Positions 56,444-64,000 of a stretch of 64,000 bases of DNA are shown here, piece after piece (position 1 is the stretch's first letter; every line of letters begins with the position of its first letter). The translations under genes and the position numbers were made by a program. Source of the stretch: JALOLG01 sp963776935 (lineage in GTDB: Bacteria > Actinomycetota > Acidimicrobiia > Acidimicrobiales > Ilumatobacteraceae); the NCBI GenBank assembly GCA_963776935.1, contig CAVZOP010000011.1, positions 62,001 to 126,000 of the forward strand. Direction: 5' to 3'. The notes beneath the pieces were generated by a model. It had not been told where the DNA came from, made no database searches, and saw nothing but the letters and a program-made list of their open reading frames with translations.

Positions 56444-57223
56444 TCAGCGGCGGTCTTGGAGGAAGCGGAAGTGGGACCGGGTCTGCTCGACGTGGTCGGT
56501 GGAGATGTCGGCGAGCAGGATCGACTCGGTGTGGCTGGCCGTGGCCAGCAGCTCGCCGAGCGGATCGACGATCCGGCTGTCGCCCGAATACGTGAGGTTG
56601 TCGCCCTCGCCCACCCGGTTGACGCCGACGACGTACGCCTGGTTCTCGATCGCTCGCGCCTGGAGCAGCGCCATCCAGTGGGCGCGGCGCTTCTCGGGCC
56701 AGTTGGCCGGCACGAGGTAGAGATCGGTGCCGGTCGCCAGCTGCCAGAACTCGTCGGCGAACCGCAGGTCGTAGCAGACGAACATGCTGACCCGGAACCC
56801 CTCGACGTCGACGGTGACGAGATCCGTGCCGGCGCGCACGTGGCGCTCCTCGCCGGCGTGCGAGAACGGGTGGATCTTGCGGTAGCGGTGCGTGACACCG
56901 CCGGGGCCGGTGAGCACGAACGTGTTCGAAGGGCGCTGGTCGTCGTCGGGGGCGCCGTCGGCCACCTCGGGGCAGGAACCGCCCACCCACACCCCGTGCT
57001 CCTTGGCCATCTCGGCGAGGAACTGCGCCGACGGGCCACCCTCGGTCTCGCCGAACCCCGCCTGGCCGAACCCGAAACCGGTCGAGAACGTCTCGGTCAG
57101 CAGCACCAGCCCGGCGCCCGCGCCGGCGGCCGCGGCGACCTTCGGCGCCAGCCGCTCGAAGTTCGCGTCGCGGTCGTTCCAGACGATGTCGTGTTGCACC
57201 GCGGCGACCCGCAACGTGCTCAC
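56444..57223 (-). CDS. omega-amidase-like nitrilase superfamily hydrolase
   Basis: 259 residues from GTG 57223, overlapping the transaminase stop by 4 nt. Nitrilase triad: Glu in LVLLTETFSTGFG, Lys in HRYRKIHPFSHAGE and Cys in VSMFVCYDLRFADEFW. Close relatives (YafV/Nit2) hydrolyse 2-oxoglutaramate or 2-oxosuccinamate. Coupling to the transaminase just upstream supports a glutamine transaminase/omega-amidase pair that salvages keto acids such as the methionine precursor. Intact. Confidence 0.85.
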   Translation of the reverse strand: MSTLRVAAVQHDIVWNDRDANFERLAPKVAAAAGAGAGLVLLTETFSTGFGFGQAGFGETEGGPSAQFLAEMAKEHGVWVGGSCPEVADGAPDDDQRPSNTFVLTGPGGVTHRYRKIHPFSHAGEERHVRAGTDLVTVDVEGFRVSMFVCYDLRFADEFWQLATGTDLYLVPANWPEKRRAHWMALLQARAIENQAYVVGVNRVGEGDNLTYSGDSRIVDPLGELLATASHTESILLADISTDHVEQTRSHFRFLQDRR

Positions 57224-58407
57224 GCCGCGACCTCCGCCAACTTCGACAACCGGTTCACCGCGTCGTCGATCACGTCGAGTCGCTTGCAGCAGGCGAAGCG
57301 CACGAGGTGCCGCCCGTGCTCGGTACGGGCGTAGAACACCTGGTTCGGCACTGCCACCACGCCGCACTGGTGGGGCAAGGAACGGCAGAACTCCATCCCG
57401 TCACCGTCGGCACGCAGCGGGCGGATGTCGACGGTCGTGAAGTACGTCGCCTCTGGGCGGTAGGCGGTGAACCCGGCTGCGACGAGCCCCTCGAACAACC
57501 GGTCGCGCTTGGCCTCGAGGTCGGCGGCAACACCGGTGAAGAACTCGTCGGGGAGCTGCAACCCGACGGCGATGGCCGGCTGGAACGGAGCTGCGTTGAC
57601 GTAGGTGAGGAACTGCTTGGCCGTCCGCGTCGCGGCGACCATCGGCGCCGGCCCGCACGCCCAGCCGACCTTCCAACCTGTCGTGTTGAACGTCTTGCCG
57701 CCCGACGAGATGGTGAGCGTCCGCTCGGCCATCCCGGGCAGCGTCGCCATCGGAACGTGGGTCGAGCCCGAGAACACGAGGTGCTCGTACACCTCGTCGG
57801 TCACCACCAGCAGATCGTGCTCGATCGCCAGGCCGGCGATGAACGTCAACTCGTCGTGTGTGAACACCTTGCCGGTCGGGTTGTGCGGCGTGTTCAACAG
57901 GATCAGCTTGGTGTGCTTCGTGATCGCACCGCGGAGCTCATCGGGGTCGAACCCGTACCCGCTTTCGCTCGGTGCCAGCAGGACGGGACGGGCGACGGCG
58001 CCGGCGAGCGCGATGCATGCCTGGTAGCTGTCGTACATCGGCTCGAACACGACCACCTCGTCGCCGGTGTCGAGCATGCCGAGCAGCGCTCCAGCAAGTG
58101 CCTCGGTCGCCCCGGCGGTGACGAGCACCTCGGTGTCGGGATCGTGGTCGAGTCCGTAGAAGCGGCGCTGATGGTCGGCGATCGCGGCCCGCAGCACAGG
58201 ATTGCCGGGCCCCGGCGGGTACTGGTTGACTCCCGACCGGATGGCCTCGATCGCAGCTTCGAGCACGACGGCCGGACCGTCGGTGTCGGGGAAACCCTGA
58301 CCGAGGTTGATCGCTCCCGTCTGCACGGCGAGCGCCGACATCTCGGCGAAGATGGTGGTGCCGAAGCCCTCGAGCTTCGACGTCAGGCACGACTCTGCAG
58401 CGGTCAC
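57220..58407 (-). CDS. class I aminotransferase (glutamine transaminase / YbdL-like)
   Basis: 395 residues, intact. GAINLGQGFPDTDGPAVVLE, GVNQYPPGPGNPVLRAAIAD, VLVTAGATEALAGALLGML, LLNTPHNPTGKVF and the PLP lysine in ISSGGKTFNTTGWKVGWACG match kynurenine/glutamine/methionine aminotransferases. Paired by overlap with the omega-amidase gene. Glutamine would be the amino donor and the resulting oxoglutaramate would be hydrolysed irreversibly by the partner. The start is TTG/GTG-like near 58407, just 5 nt from the diguanylate cyclase stop. Confidence 0.88.
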   Translation of the reverse strand: MTAAESCLTSKLEGFGTTIFAEMSALAVQTGAINLGQGFPDTDGPAVVLEAAIEAIRSGVNQYPPGPGNPVLRAAIADHQRRFYGLDHDPDTEVLVTAGATEALAGALLGMLDTGDEVVVFEPMYDSYQACIALAGAVARPVLLAPSESGYGFDPDELRGAITKHTKLILLNTPHNPTGKVFTHDELTFIAGLAIEHDLLVVTDEVYEHLVFSGSTHVPMATLPGMAERTLTISSGGKTFNTTGWKVGWACGPAPMVAATRTAKQFLTYVNAAPFQPAIAVGLQLPDEFFTGVAADLEAKRDRLFEGLVAAGFTAYRPEATYFTTVDIRPLRADGDGMEFCRSLPHQCGVVAVPNQVFYARTEHGRHLVRFACCKRLDVIDDAVNRLSKLAEVAA

Positions 58408-58411
58408 GCCC

Positions 58412-59660
58412 TCAGCGTACGTTCGCCGCCGTCCGGCGATCCTCCGCGGGGTCGATGATGGGATCGATCGGCGCCGACTCGACGCCGGCGAGACGGTGAC
58501 TCACACCGTCGCGCTTGGCGGCGTACATGGCGCCGTCGGCCGCCTCGATCAGGTCGTTCAGGGTCTCGGCGTGCCGAGGGAACAGGGCGATGCCGACGCT
58601 CGCCCCCACCCGCAGCCCGTCGATGTCCTCGCGTGAGATCAGCTCGGCGAGACTCGCCGCGCGGGATCGAGCCGCCGAGGCGTCCTCGATGCCAGGGCAG
58701 CATCAGGACGAACTCGTCGCCGCCCCAACGGGCCACGACGTCGGATTCGCGAACGGCACGGCGCAGGCGCTTGCCCATCACGCGCAGCACCTCGTCGCCG
58801 GCTTGGTGGCCATGCGTGTCGTTGATCGCCTTGAACCCGTCGAGGTCGAACAGGAGCAGGCAGACGCCGGCCTCCGAGCGCTGCGCGGCGGCGAGCACCA
58901 TCTCCGCACGGCGCTCGAACTCACTGCGGTTCGGGAGGCGGGTCAGTGTGTCGACGCTGGCGCGCTCGACCAGGCTGCGGCGCTCGGCCCGGATCGTCAT
59001 CCCCGCCAAGCCGAGCAGCAGCACGGCCAACGACGACAGCATCGCGATCATCAGCTGCTCTTCGCTGGCGAGAGTCACCTTGCTCTCGCTCGACGCCGCG
59101 ACCCAGAGTCCGTCGCCATGGTCGATCGGCGTCGCCGAGACGCGTCGGCCATCGATCGTCGTCGCCAACGCGGGCGGCGAATCGCTGGTCTGGACGAACT
59201 CGAGCGCAGCGCCGTCGGTGACTCCGAGGTCGGCGAGGGCCACCTCGGCGTACACCGTCGCGGCTGTTCCGACGATCGTGATCTCGAGTCGATCTCGCGT
59301 GCTGGCAATCCTGCGCTCGGGCTCGATGAGCACCGCCTGCGCCCGCTCGACGAAGGCGGGCTCGCGACTGACACACGCCGGCTCGATGGTCGTCGCGGCA
59401 CTGAGGACGACGCACACATCGGCACCGTCGAGCACGTCGCTCAGCGAGACTGCTGCGGCCTGGGGATCGGCGGCGACGGCGGCGGACACCTCGGCGGCCT
59501 TGATGAATCCTCCAAGATTTGCAGAGGCAATCGTCGCGGCCGATTCGATCTGCACGTCACGAGAGTGGGCGAGATCGGCTCGGCGGGCCACATAGCCCAC
59601 GGCGACTGCGACGATCAGCATGACACTGCCGAACAATGCCCCCAGACGCACAAACCTCAC
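58412..59660 (-). CDS. membrane diguanylate cyclase with GGDEF domain (one frameshift)
   Basis: N-terminal TM1 (LGALFGSVMLIVAVAVGYVA), an extracytoplasmic sensor domain of about 170 residues with two cysteines, TM2 (IAMLSSLAVLLLGLAGMTI), then GGDEF: DTLTRLPNRSEFERR, LLLFDLDGFKAINDTHGH and the active site RWGGDEFVLM, with an inhibitory RESD site five residues upstream. An indel near 58700 shifts the last 90 codons (VGASVGIALFPRHAE...). It makes c-di-GMP. The frame is open from TTG 59708, but a sigma-28-like promoter lies inside that stretch. GTG 59660, 7 nt after its -10, is therefore chosen and implies a leaderless mRNA. Confidence 0.82.
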
Positions 59661-59667
59661 GCTTCCG

Positions 59668-59694
59668 AAATCGGCACGCGTTATTGCGCCTTGA
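59668..59694 (-). promoter_or_regulatory. sigma-28/WhiG-like promoter of the diguanylate cyclase
   Basis: Minus-strand TCAAG (from 59694) and GCCGATTT (59675-59668) with 15 nt between TCAA and GCCGATTT. It fits the same consensus as the pilus promoters. Confidence 0.58.
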
Positions 59695-59825
59695 GGCGAC
59701 TTTGCCAAAACTTCGCGAACCTGCAGTGGCTTTTACATGGGAGTTCCGGTCGTCCGGCCGCCCAGCGTGCCGGTTCAGGGGTCGCTGTCACCGTCCGCGT
59801 TCGGGAACGTATTCGACGTTGATGG

Positions 59826-60326
59826 TCACCGGTCAGGGACCGTCTCGGCGAGCCGATCGATGCGGGCCTGGAGATACGCCGAGAACCACCCCTCGTATCG
59901 TTCGATCAGCTCACGCCGCGACCAGTCGTCTCCGGTGACGTCTCCACGGCACAACGCGGTTCCGCAGGAGCAGGCGAACTCGTCGTACGGACTTCCGTCC
60001 GACATCGCGTAGTCGTAGCACAGCTCCTCGCCGGCGGCGACGGGGCGGATGGTGACCAGGATCGTGCTGCCGAGGATCCCGCAGTTCGGGTCGCACGAGT
60101 GGTTCACCATGTCGGATGGCTCCGGTTGCTCGGGCCCGACGAGGTAGAGGTCGTCGGCGACCTGGATCGACAGCGAACGACGGGAGGCCGGCAGGGCGGC
60201 GAACACATCGCCGCAGACCATGTGCCCACCGAACGCCACGACGACCTCGCCGGACGCGATCGCGACGCGGGCGTGCGTACCCCGACCGGCGACCGCGACA
60301 TCCGCTGGAACGAGTTTCGATGACAT
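59826..60326 (-). CDS. SET-domain protein
   Basis: 166 residues from ATG 60326. The SET core is clear: AVAGRGTHARVAIASGEVV, MVNHSCDPNCGI (NHxCxPN), and EELCYDYAMSDGSPYDEFAC, followed by a post-SET cysteine cluster CSCGTALCRG that should bind zinc. SET proteins are protein-lysine methyltransferases using SAM; in bacteria the targets are mostly unknown. Divergent from the secreted SGNH gene. Intact. Confidence 0.85.
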   Translation of the reverse strand: MSSKLVPADVAVAGRGTHARVAIASGEVVVAFGGHMVCGDVFAALPASRRSLSIQVADDLYLVGPEQPEPSDMVNHSCDPNCGILGSTILVTIRPVAAGEELCYDYAMSDGSPYDEFACSCGTALCRGDVTGDDWSRRELIERYEGWFSAYLQARIDRLAETVPDR

Positions 60327-60446
60327 CCAGCTGGTGGGCAACGACGCGTTCGATGCGGGAGCACGCCCGGCGTCGAGGAGTCGGGGATCTGCTGCGGGTC
60401 GAGACACGAGGTGTGACGGTACCGACCGACATCCACAGCCGACTCG

Positions 60447-60452
60447 TAGGCT
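60447..60452 (+). promoter_or_regulatory. -10 box (TAGGCT) of the SGNH gene
   Basis: TAGGCT ends 7 nt before ATC 60460, the codon where a leaderless start is expected. It decides the start chosen for this gene. Confidence 0.4.
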
Positions 60453-60459
60453 GAGCGCG

Positions 60460-62223
60460 ATCAACGCCTCTCGGACGCTCGCCCGCCTGGTCGCCGGAGT
60501 CACGATCGCGGCGGCAGTTGCTGTCGTGCCGGCAGCGCCGACCGCGGCCGCGCCGGTCTCGTTCCCGCCAGGACCGCTCGGCGCGGTGACGGTCGTTGGC
60601 GACTCGGTCCTTGCCGCAAGCGTGTACCCGGCAGGTGGGCATCGCTCGCTGGCGCAGTACCTCGCCGATCGGGGCTTCGGGCCGATCGTGGCGCGCGCCG
60701 CCAGCGGTCTGACGGCGGGGTACGTCCCGACGGGGTACTTCGGGATGCCGGCCCATGTCACGGTGTCGAGTTGGTTGGCCGAGTGGCGCGCCGAGGGTTG
60801 GGACGCGCCGCACGTGATCGTCAATGTCGGCGCGATCGACTCGGGGTTCTGTCGCACCGACCTGGCGTGTGCCCGCAACTCGATCCAGCACGTCGTCGAC
60901 GCGGTCGGACCGGGGCATCACATCTGGTGGCCACAGATCACGCGCTTCTACACGCACCAGGCCGAGGCCGACACGTGGAACACGGCGCTCGCCGAGTTCG
61001 ATGCCGCGCACGAGGACTTCACGACCTGGGATTGGCCGTCGGTGCTCGTCGCCGAGAGCTTCGACGTCTACGACGGCGTCCACCTCGCGTCTCCGGCCGA
61101 ACACGCCCGCCGCTCGGAGCGCATCGCGGACGAGGTCTACCGGGTGTGGGCCACGGCGCACCGCGTCGGTGGCGACGCACCGCTGCCGGCACCGACGTCG
61201 GTGCCGGCCCGGCTGACACCCGTCGACCCGGTCCGCGTTCTCGACACCCGTCAGACTCGCATCGTCGACCCCGGCCAGACCGTGGAGGTCGCGCTCGCCG
61301 GGCGGGTACCTGCGGCGGCGACGTCGGTCGTCGTCAACGTGACCGCGACGCAGGGTGTGGCGGACGGATTCCTGACGGCGTATCCGTGCGGCGCCCCCGT
61401 CCCCGAGGCCAGCAACGTCAACTACGTCGCCGGCCAGGACCGGGCGGCGAGCGCCGTCGTGCCGATCGGCGCCGGACGATCGGTGTGCGTGTACTCGTCG
61501 GCCGCGTCGCACGTCGTCGTCGATCTGGCGGGATACCTCGCGCCTGGCTCCTCGCTCGGGCTCGTGCCGGTCGACCCGACGCGGCTCGTCGACGAGGTGG
61601 TGCCGGCCGGCACGACGCGGCGGGTGCCGATCCCGGGCGGCGCGGCCGCGGTCGCGGTGGGACTCACCGCCGACGCCGCCGACACGTGGGGCTTCCTGAC
61701 GGTGTACCCGTGCGAGGACCAGGTGCCCGAGGCGTCGTCGGTCAACTACGGCCCGGCCGAGGCGGTTGCCGGCTCGGCGTACGTCGGCACGTCCGGCGGC
61801 GCGATCTGCGTGTACACGTCGGCCCGGACCCGGGTGATCGTCGACCTGCAGGGACGATTCGGCTCCGGCGGAGCGGCGTTCGTCGCCGCCAACCCGACTC
61901 GTGTCCTCGACACCCGCAACGGTGTCGGCGGCTGGGCGCCCATCCACGGCGCCGATCAGGTCATCGACATCGCCGCCGCCCCGCCCGGCGCGGTCGCGAC
62001 CACTGGATCATTGACGGCGGTCGGTTCCGGCGGGGCTGGGTGGGAGACCGCACATCCGTGCGGTTCGGTGGTCCCGAACGCGTCGAACGTCAACTCCCGG
62101 CCCGGCCGTGCCGCGGCGAGCGGCGTCACGGTGCGCGTCGACAACGGTGGACGACTGTGCCTCTGGGCGTCGACGGTGACCCACACCCTCTTCGACGTGA
62201 CCGGTTGGTGGATCACCTCCTAG
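60460..62223 (+). CDS. secreted SGNH-like hydrolase with three C-terminal repeats
   Basis: About 587 residues. Signal peptide (LARLVAGVTIAAAVAVV, cleavage after TAAA). SGNH block I is GAVTVVGDSVLAAS, and block V DGVHLASPAEHA supplies Asp/His. Three repeats of about 110 residues follow, each with a DPxRxLDTR-like entry, a YPCG.PVPEASNVN cysteine and a CVYSSAASHVVVDLAGY end; the repeats occur in many actinobacterial surface proteins. No ATG or GTG is in place: the frame opens at CTG 60451 or ATC 60460. Either the start codon is non-canonical or one base is wrong. Probable extracellular esterase or sugar deacetylase. Confidence 0.75.
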   Translation: MNASRTLARLVAGVTIAAAVAVVPAAPTAAAPVSFPPGPLGAVTVVGDSVLAASVYPAGGHRSLAQYLADRGFGPIVARAASGLTAGYVPTGYFGMPAHVTVSSWLAEWRAEGWDAPHVIVNVGAIDSGFCRTDLACARNSIQHVVDAVGPGHHIWWPQITRFYTHQAEADTWNTALAEFDAAHEDFTTWDWPSVLVAESFDVYDGVHLASPAEHARRSERIADEVYRVWATAHRVGGDAPLPAPTSVPARLTPVDPVRVLDTRQTRIVDPGQTVEVALAGRVPAAATSVVVNVTATQGVADGFLTAYPCGAPVPEASNVNYVAGQDRAASAVVPIGAGRSVCVYSSAASHVVVDLAGYLAPGSSLGLVPVDPTRLVDEVVPAGTTRRVPIPGGAAAVAVGLTADAADTWGFLTVYPCEDQVPEASSVNYGPAEAVAGSAYVGTSGGAICVYTSARTRVIVDLQGRFGSGGAAFVAANPTRVLDTRNGVGGWAPIHGADQVIDIAAAPPGAVATTGSLTAVGSGGAGWETAHPCGSVVPNASNVNSRPGRAAASGVTVRVDNGGRLCLWASTVTHTLFDVTGWWITS

Positions 62224-62318
62224 GACGACCACCGGCCGCGACTGCCCTTGTGCCCGCAAGCGAATTTCGATAAACATGATTGGATTACTTGGGATTCGCC
62301 GCAAGGGGGCAGACACCG

Positions 62319-62897
62319 ATGAGCATCCTCGATGAGGTCCTGGCCGCCAACGCCGACTACGCGTCGTCGTTCGGGGAGAAGGGATCGCTCGCCCTTCCAC
62401 CCGCACGTGGCTTCGCGATCCTGACGTGCATGGACGCACGACTCGACCCGGCGAAGTACGCGGGCCTCAGTGAGGGCGATGCGCACGTCATCCGCAACGC
62501 CGGCGGGCGAGCCAGCGACGATGCGATCCGTTCGCTCGTGATCTCCTACAAACTTCTCGGCACGCGCGAGTGGTTCGTGATCCATCACAGCAACTGCGGG
62601 ATGGAGTTCTTCACCGACGACGTGATGCGCGGGCTGCTGGCCAACAGTCTCGAGACCGCGGCCCTGGGCGCCAACGGCTTCACCGACGTCGGCACCGGAC
62701 CGGGCTCGAACGAGGCCAACTACATCGACTGGCTCACGATCACGGACAACGCACAGAGCGTCGTCGACGATGTGTCCCGTATCCGCGCCCATCCGCTCGT
62801 GCCCGACAGCATCCCGATCTACGGCTACATCTACGACGTCACGAGCGGACGCCTGGTCGAGGTTCCCGAGGCAACTGCGGCAGGCGCACCGTCCTGA
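62319..62897 (+). CDS. beta-carbonic anhydrase
   Basis: 192 residues, intact; AAGGGGGC ribosome site before ATG 62319. Zinc ligands Cys and Asp/Arg dyad in ILTCMDARLDP and His/Cys in IHHSNCGMEFF are those of the beta class (Rv1284-like clade, with short spacing). It hydrates CO2 in the cytoplasm. Confidence 0.92.
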   Translation: MSILDEVLAANADYASSFGEKGSLALPPARGFAILTCMDARLDPAKYAGLSEGDAHVIRNAGGRASDDAIRSLVISYKLLGTREWFVIHHSNCGMEFFTDDVMRGLLANSLETAALGANGFTDVGTGPGSNEANYIDWLTITDNAQSVVDDVSRIRAHPLVPDSIPIYGYIYDVTSGRLVEVPEATAAGAPS

Positions 62898-62962
62898 CCA
62901 AGCCCCGTCAACCGTGTCGGGGTAGACCCTACGCCGCGAGCTGACCGGCGCGCTCCGGGCGT

Positions 62963-62968
62963 TAGCGT
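62963..62968 (+). promoter_or_regulatory. -10 box (TAGCGT) of the DUF885 gene
   Basis: TAGCGT lies 7 nt before CTG 62976, in frame with the DUF885 protein. Confidence 0.35.
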
Positions 62969-62975
62969 CGCGGAC

Positions 62976-64000
62976 CTGTCTGACGTCGTCGCGCTCGCGG
63001 ATGAGTACTGGGAGTACTACCGTGGGACCGCACAACTCTGGAACATCGATCGGGGTGACGTCGAACAGATCGCGCACTGGGAGGACCTGAGTCCGGACGG
63101 GGTGGACGCTCGGGTGGTTCGGCTCGGCCGATTCGTCGATCGTGCCCACGATCTGTCGAGCGTCGAGTTGAGCGCTCGCGATCGCACCATGCTGGCCGCG
63201 CTGTCGTTCAGCGCGCGCTCGACCGCGGCGAAGCTTCCGTACGAGCGGGACCTGGCGCTGGTCGCGGCGCCCGTCAATCTGGCGACGTTCCTCTCGGTGC
63301 TCGTGCCCGGCTATGCGTTGACCACCCGCGAACACGGTGAGGGATACCTCGCCAAGTTGCGATCGTTGCCGACCTTCGTCGAGGGGTGGCTCGCGGGTCT
63401 CCGCGACGGTGTCGAGTCGGGTCGAGCGGCGACCCGACGGGGGATCTCCAGCGCGGTCGCGGCCTTCGACGCGCACCTCGCAACGGCCCCCGCGGATGAT
63501 CCGCTCACCACCCAGTCCGCACCGAGCGAGGCGTCCCCGCGAGAGGCGGCTGCTTGGCGGGCCGATGTGATCGACGCGATCCGCGACGACGTGCGACCGG
63601 CAATCGTCCGGCTGCTCGCCACCCTCCGTGACGAGGTGCTGCCTGCGGCGCGGACCGATGACACGGCGGGGATCTGCCACATGCCCGGCGGCGTCGACGC
63701 GTACCACGCCCTGTTGCGGGCGGCGACGTCGACCGAGCTCACGCCTGAGGCCGTGCACACGATCGGCCGCGAGCAGCTCGCACTTCTCGATGACGAGTAT
63801 CGAGTCCTGGGTCCGACCACGGTCGGGCTCGACGATCCGGAACAGATCCGCGCCAGCCTCCGAACTGACCCGTCGCTGCGCTACGCCACGTCCGACGAGA
63901 TCGTCGCCGACGCGCTGGCTGCGGTCGCCCGCGCCCAGGCCGAAGCGCCGCGGTGGTTCGCCAGGATGCCGCGAGCAAGCTGTGTGGCGATCGCGGTGGA
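62976..64000 (+). CDS. DUF885 family protein, N-terminal part
   Basis: The open frame runs off the window end; 341 codons are visible. LADEYWEYYRGTAQLWNIDR, YALTTREHGEGYLAKLRSLP, YHALLRAATSTELTPEAVHT, IGREQLALLDDEYRVLG and, at the edge, APRWFARMPRASCV match DUF885, a family of predicted metal-dependent peptidase-like enzymes of unknown substrate. The metal-binding C-terminal half lies beyond the window. No ATG/GTG is found at the N-terminus; CTG 62976, 7 nt after a TAGCGT box, is the best candidate. Confidence 0.75.
   Translation, partial: MSDVVALADEYWEYYRGTAQLWNIDRGDVEQIAHWEDLSPDGVDARVVRLGRFVDRAHDLSSVELSARDRTMLAALSFSARSTAAKLPYERDLALVAAPVNLATFLSVLVPGYALTTREHGEGYLAKLRSLPTFVEGWLAGLRDGVESGRAATRRGISSAVAAFDAHLATAPADDPLTTQSAPSEASPREAAAWRADVIDAIRDDVRPAIVRLLATLRDEVLPAARTDDTAGICHMPGGVDAYHALLRAATSTELTPEAVHTIGREQLALLDDEYRVLGPTTVGLDDPEQIRASLRTDPSLRYATSDEIVADALAAVARAQAEAPRWFARMPRASCVAIAV

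Noticed and set aside
56266..57039. Serine/arginine-rich protein on the minus strand covering the hairpins
   Set aside because: It is an out-of-frame shadow of the omega-amidase gene and includes the terminator hairpins.

Overview
The window looks like a piece of a high-GC actinobacterial chromosome, most probably Acidimicrobiia (Ilumatobacter-like). This is inferred from gene content only: methylmalonyl-CoA epimerase, a complete CvnABCD conservon, actinobacterial ABC and hydrolase families, many apparently leaderless genes with a TANNNT -10 box 6-8 nt before the start codon, and a classical type IV pilus (T4P) system of the kind found in non-streptomycete actinobacteria. I see no insertion sequences, prophage or CRISPR.

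Layout. 1-4.5 kb: end of mce, a HAD-membrane-GH18 reading frame, an O-antigen-ligase-like protein and a broken pilin. 4.6-22.6 kb: a surface-glycan island with genes for a pseudaminic-type nonulosonic acid (PseB, PseC, PseG, PseH, PseI and an SpsF/PseF-type cytidylyltransferase). It also has an N-acetyl-sugar amidotransferase with HisH- and HisF-like partners that would add an acetamidino group, methyltransferases, a flippase, a GT2, an initiating sugar-phosphate transferase and a second ligase/polymerase. 22.7-31.5 kb: T4P core with two tandem pilins, PilT, PilD, PilC, PilB and two coiled-coil proteins. 31.7-36 kb: conservon CvnA-B-C-D, divergent from the pil operon. 36-42 kb: AbiEi-like protein, 5'-3' exonuclease, the SRP 4.5S RNA (minus strand), two tRNA-Ser genes, tadA, a second Cvn/MglA-like GTPase and a lipoprotein peptidase. 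42-49.4 kb: an ABC exporter, then a minor-prepilin operon encoding a PilV-like protein, a prepilin with a von Willebrand A domain and a large PilX-like protein with FN3 and Ig-like domains. 49.4-64 kb: mixed metabolism and signalling, including two aminotransferases, a CaiB-type CoA-transferase, an ABC-2 exporter, an omega-amidase/transaminase pair, a diguanylate cyclase, a SET protein, a secreted SGNH protein, beta-carbonic anhydrase and a DUF885 protein.

How it works together. The main observation is a repeated promoter of sigma-28/WhiG type, T(A/C)AAG-N14/15-nCCGA, at eight sites. It precedes both tandem pilins, both coiled-coil genes (one heads the pilB-pilC operon), the conservon, the second GTPase, the vWA-prepilin operon and a GGDEF diguanylate cyclase. 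This suggests one regulon for pilus assembly, a presumed tip adhesin, an Mgl-like GTPase switch and c-di-GMP signalling.

Quality caveat. Almost every gene in 0.3-22.6 kb is interrupted by several one-base indels, whereas 22.7-31.6 kb is clean and the rest has about one indel in many genes. Gene order and motifs are intact, so I treat the breaks as probable sequence or assembly errors and give the reconstructed gene extents. Indel positions are estimates made by eye.
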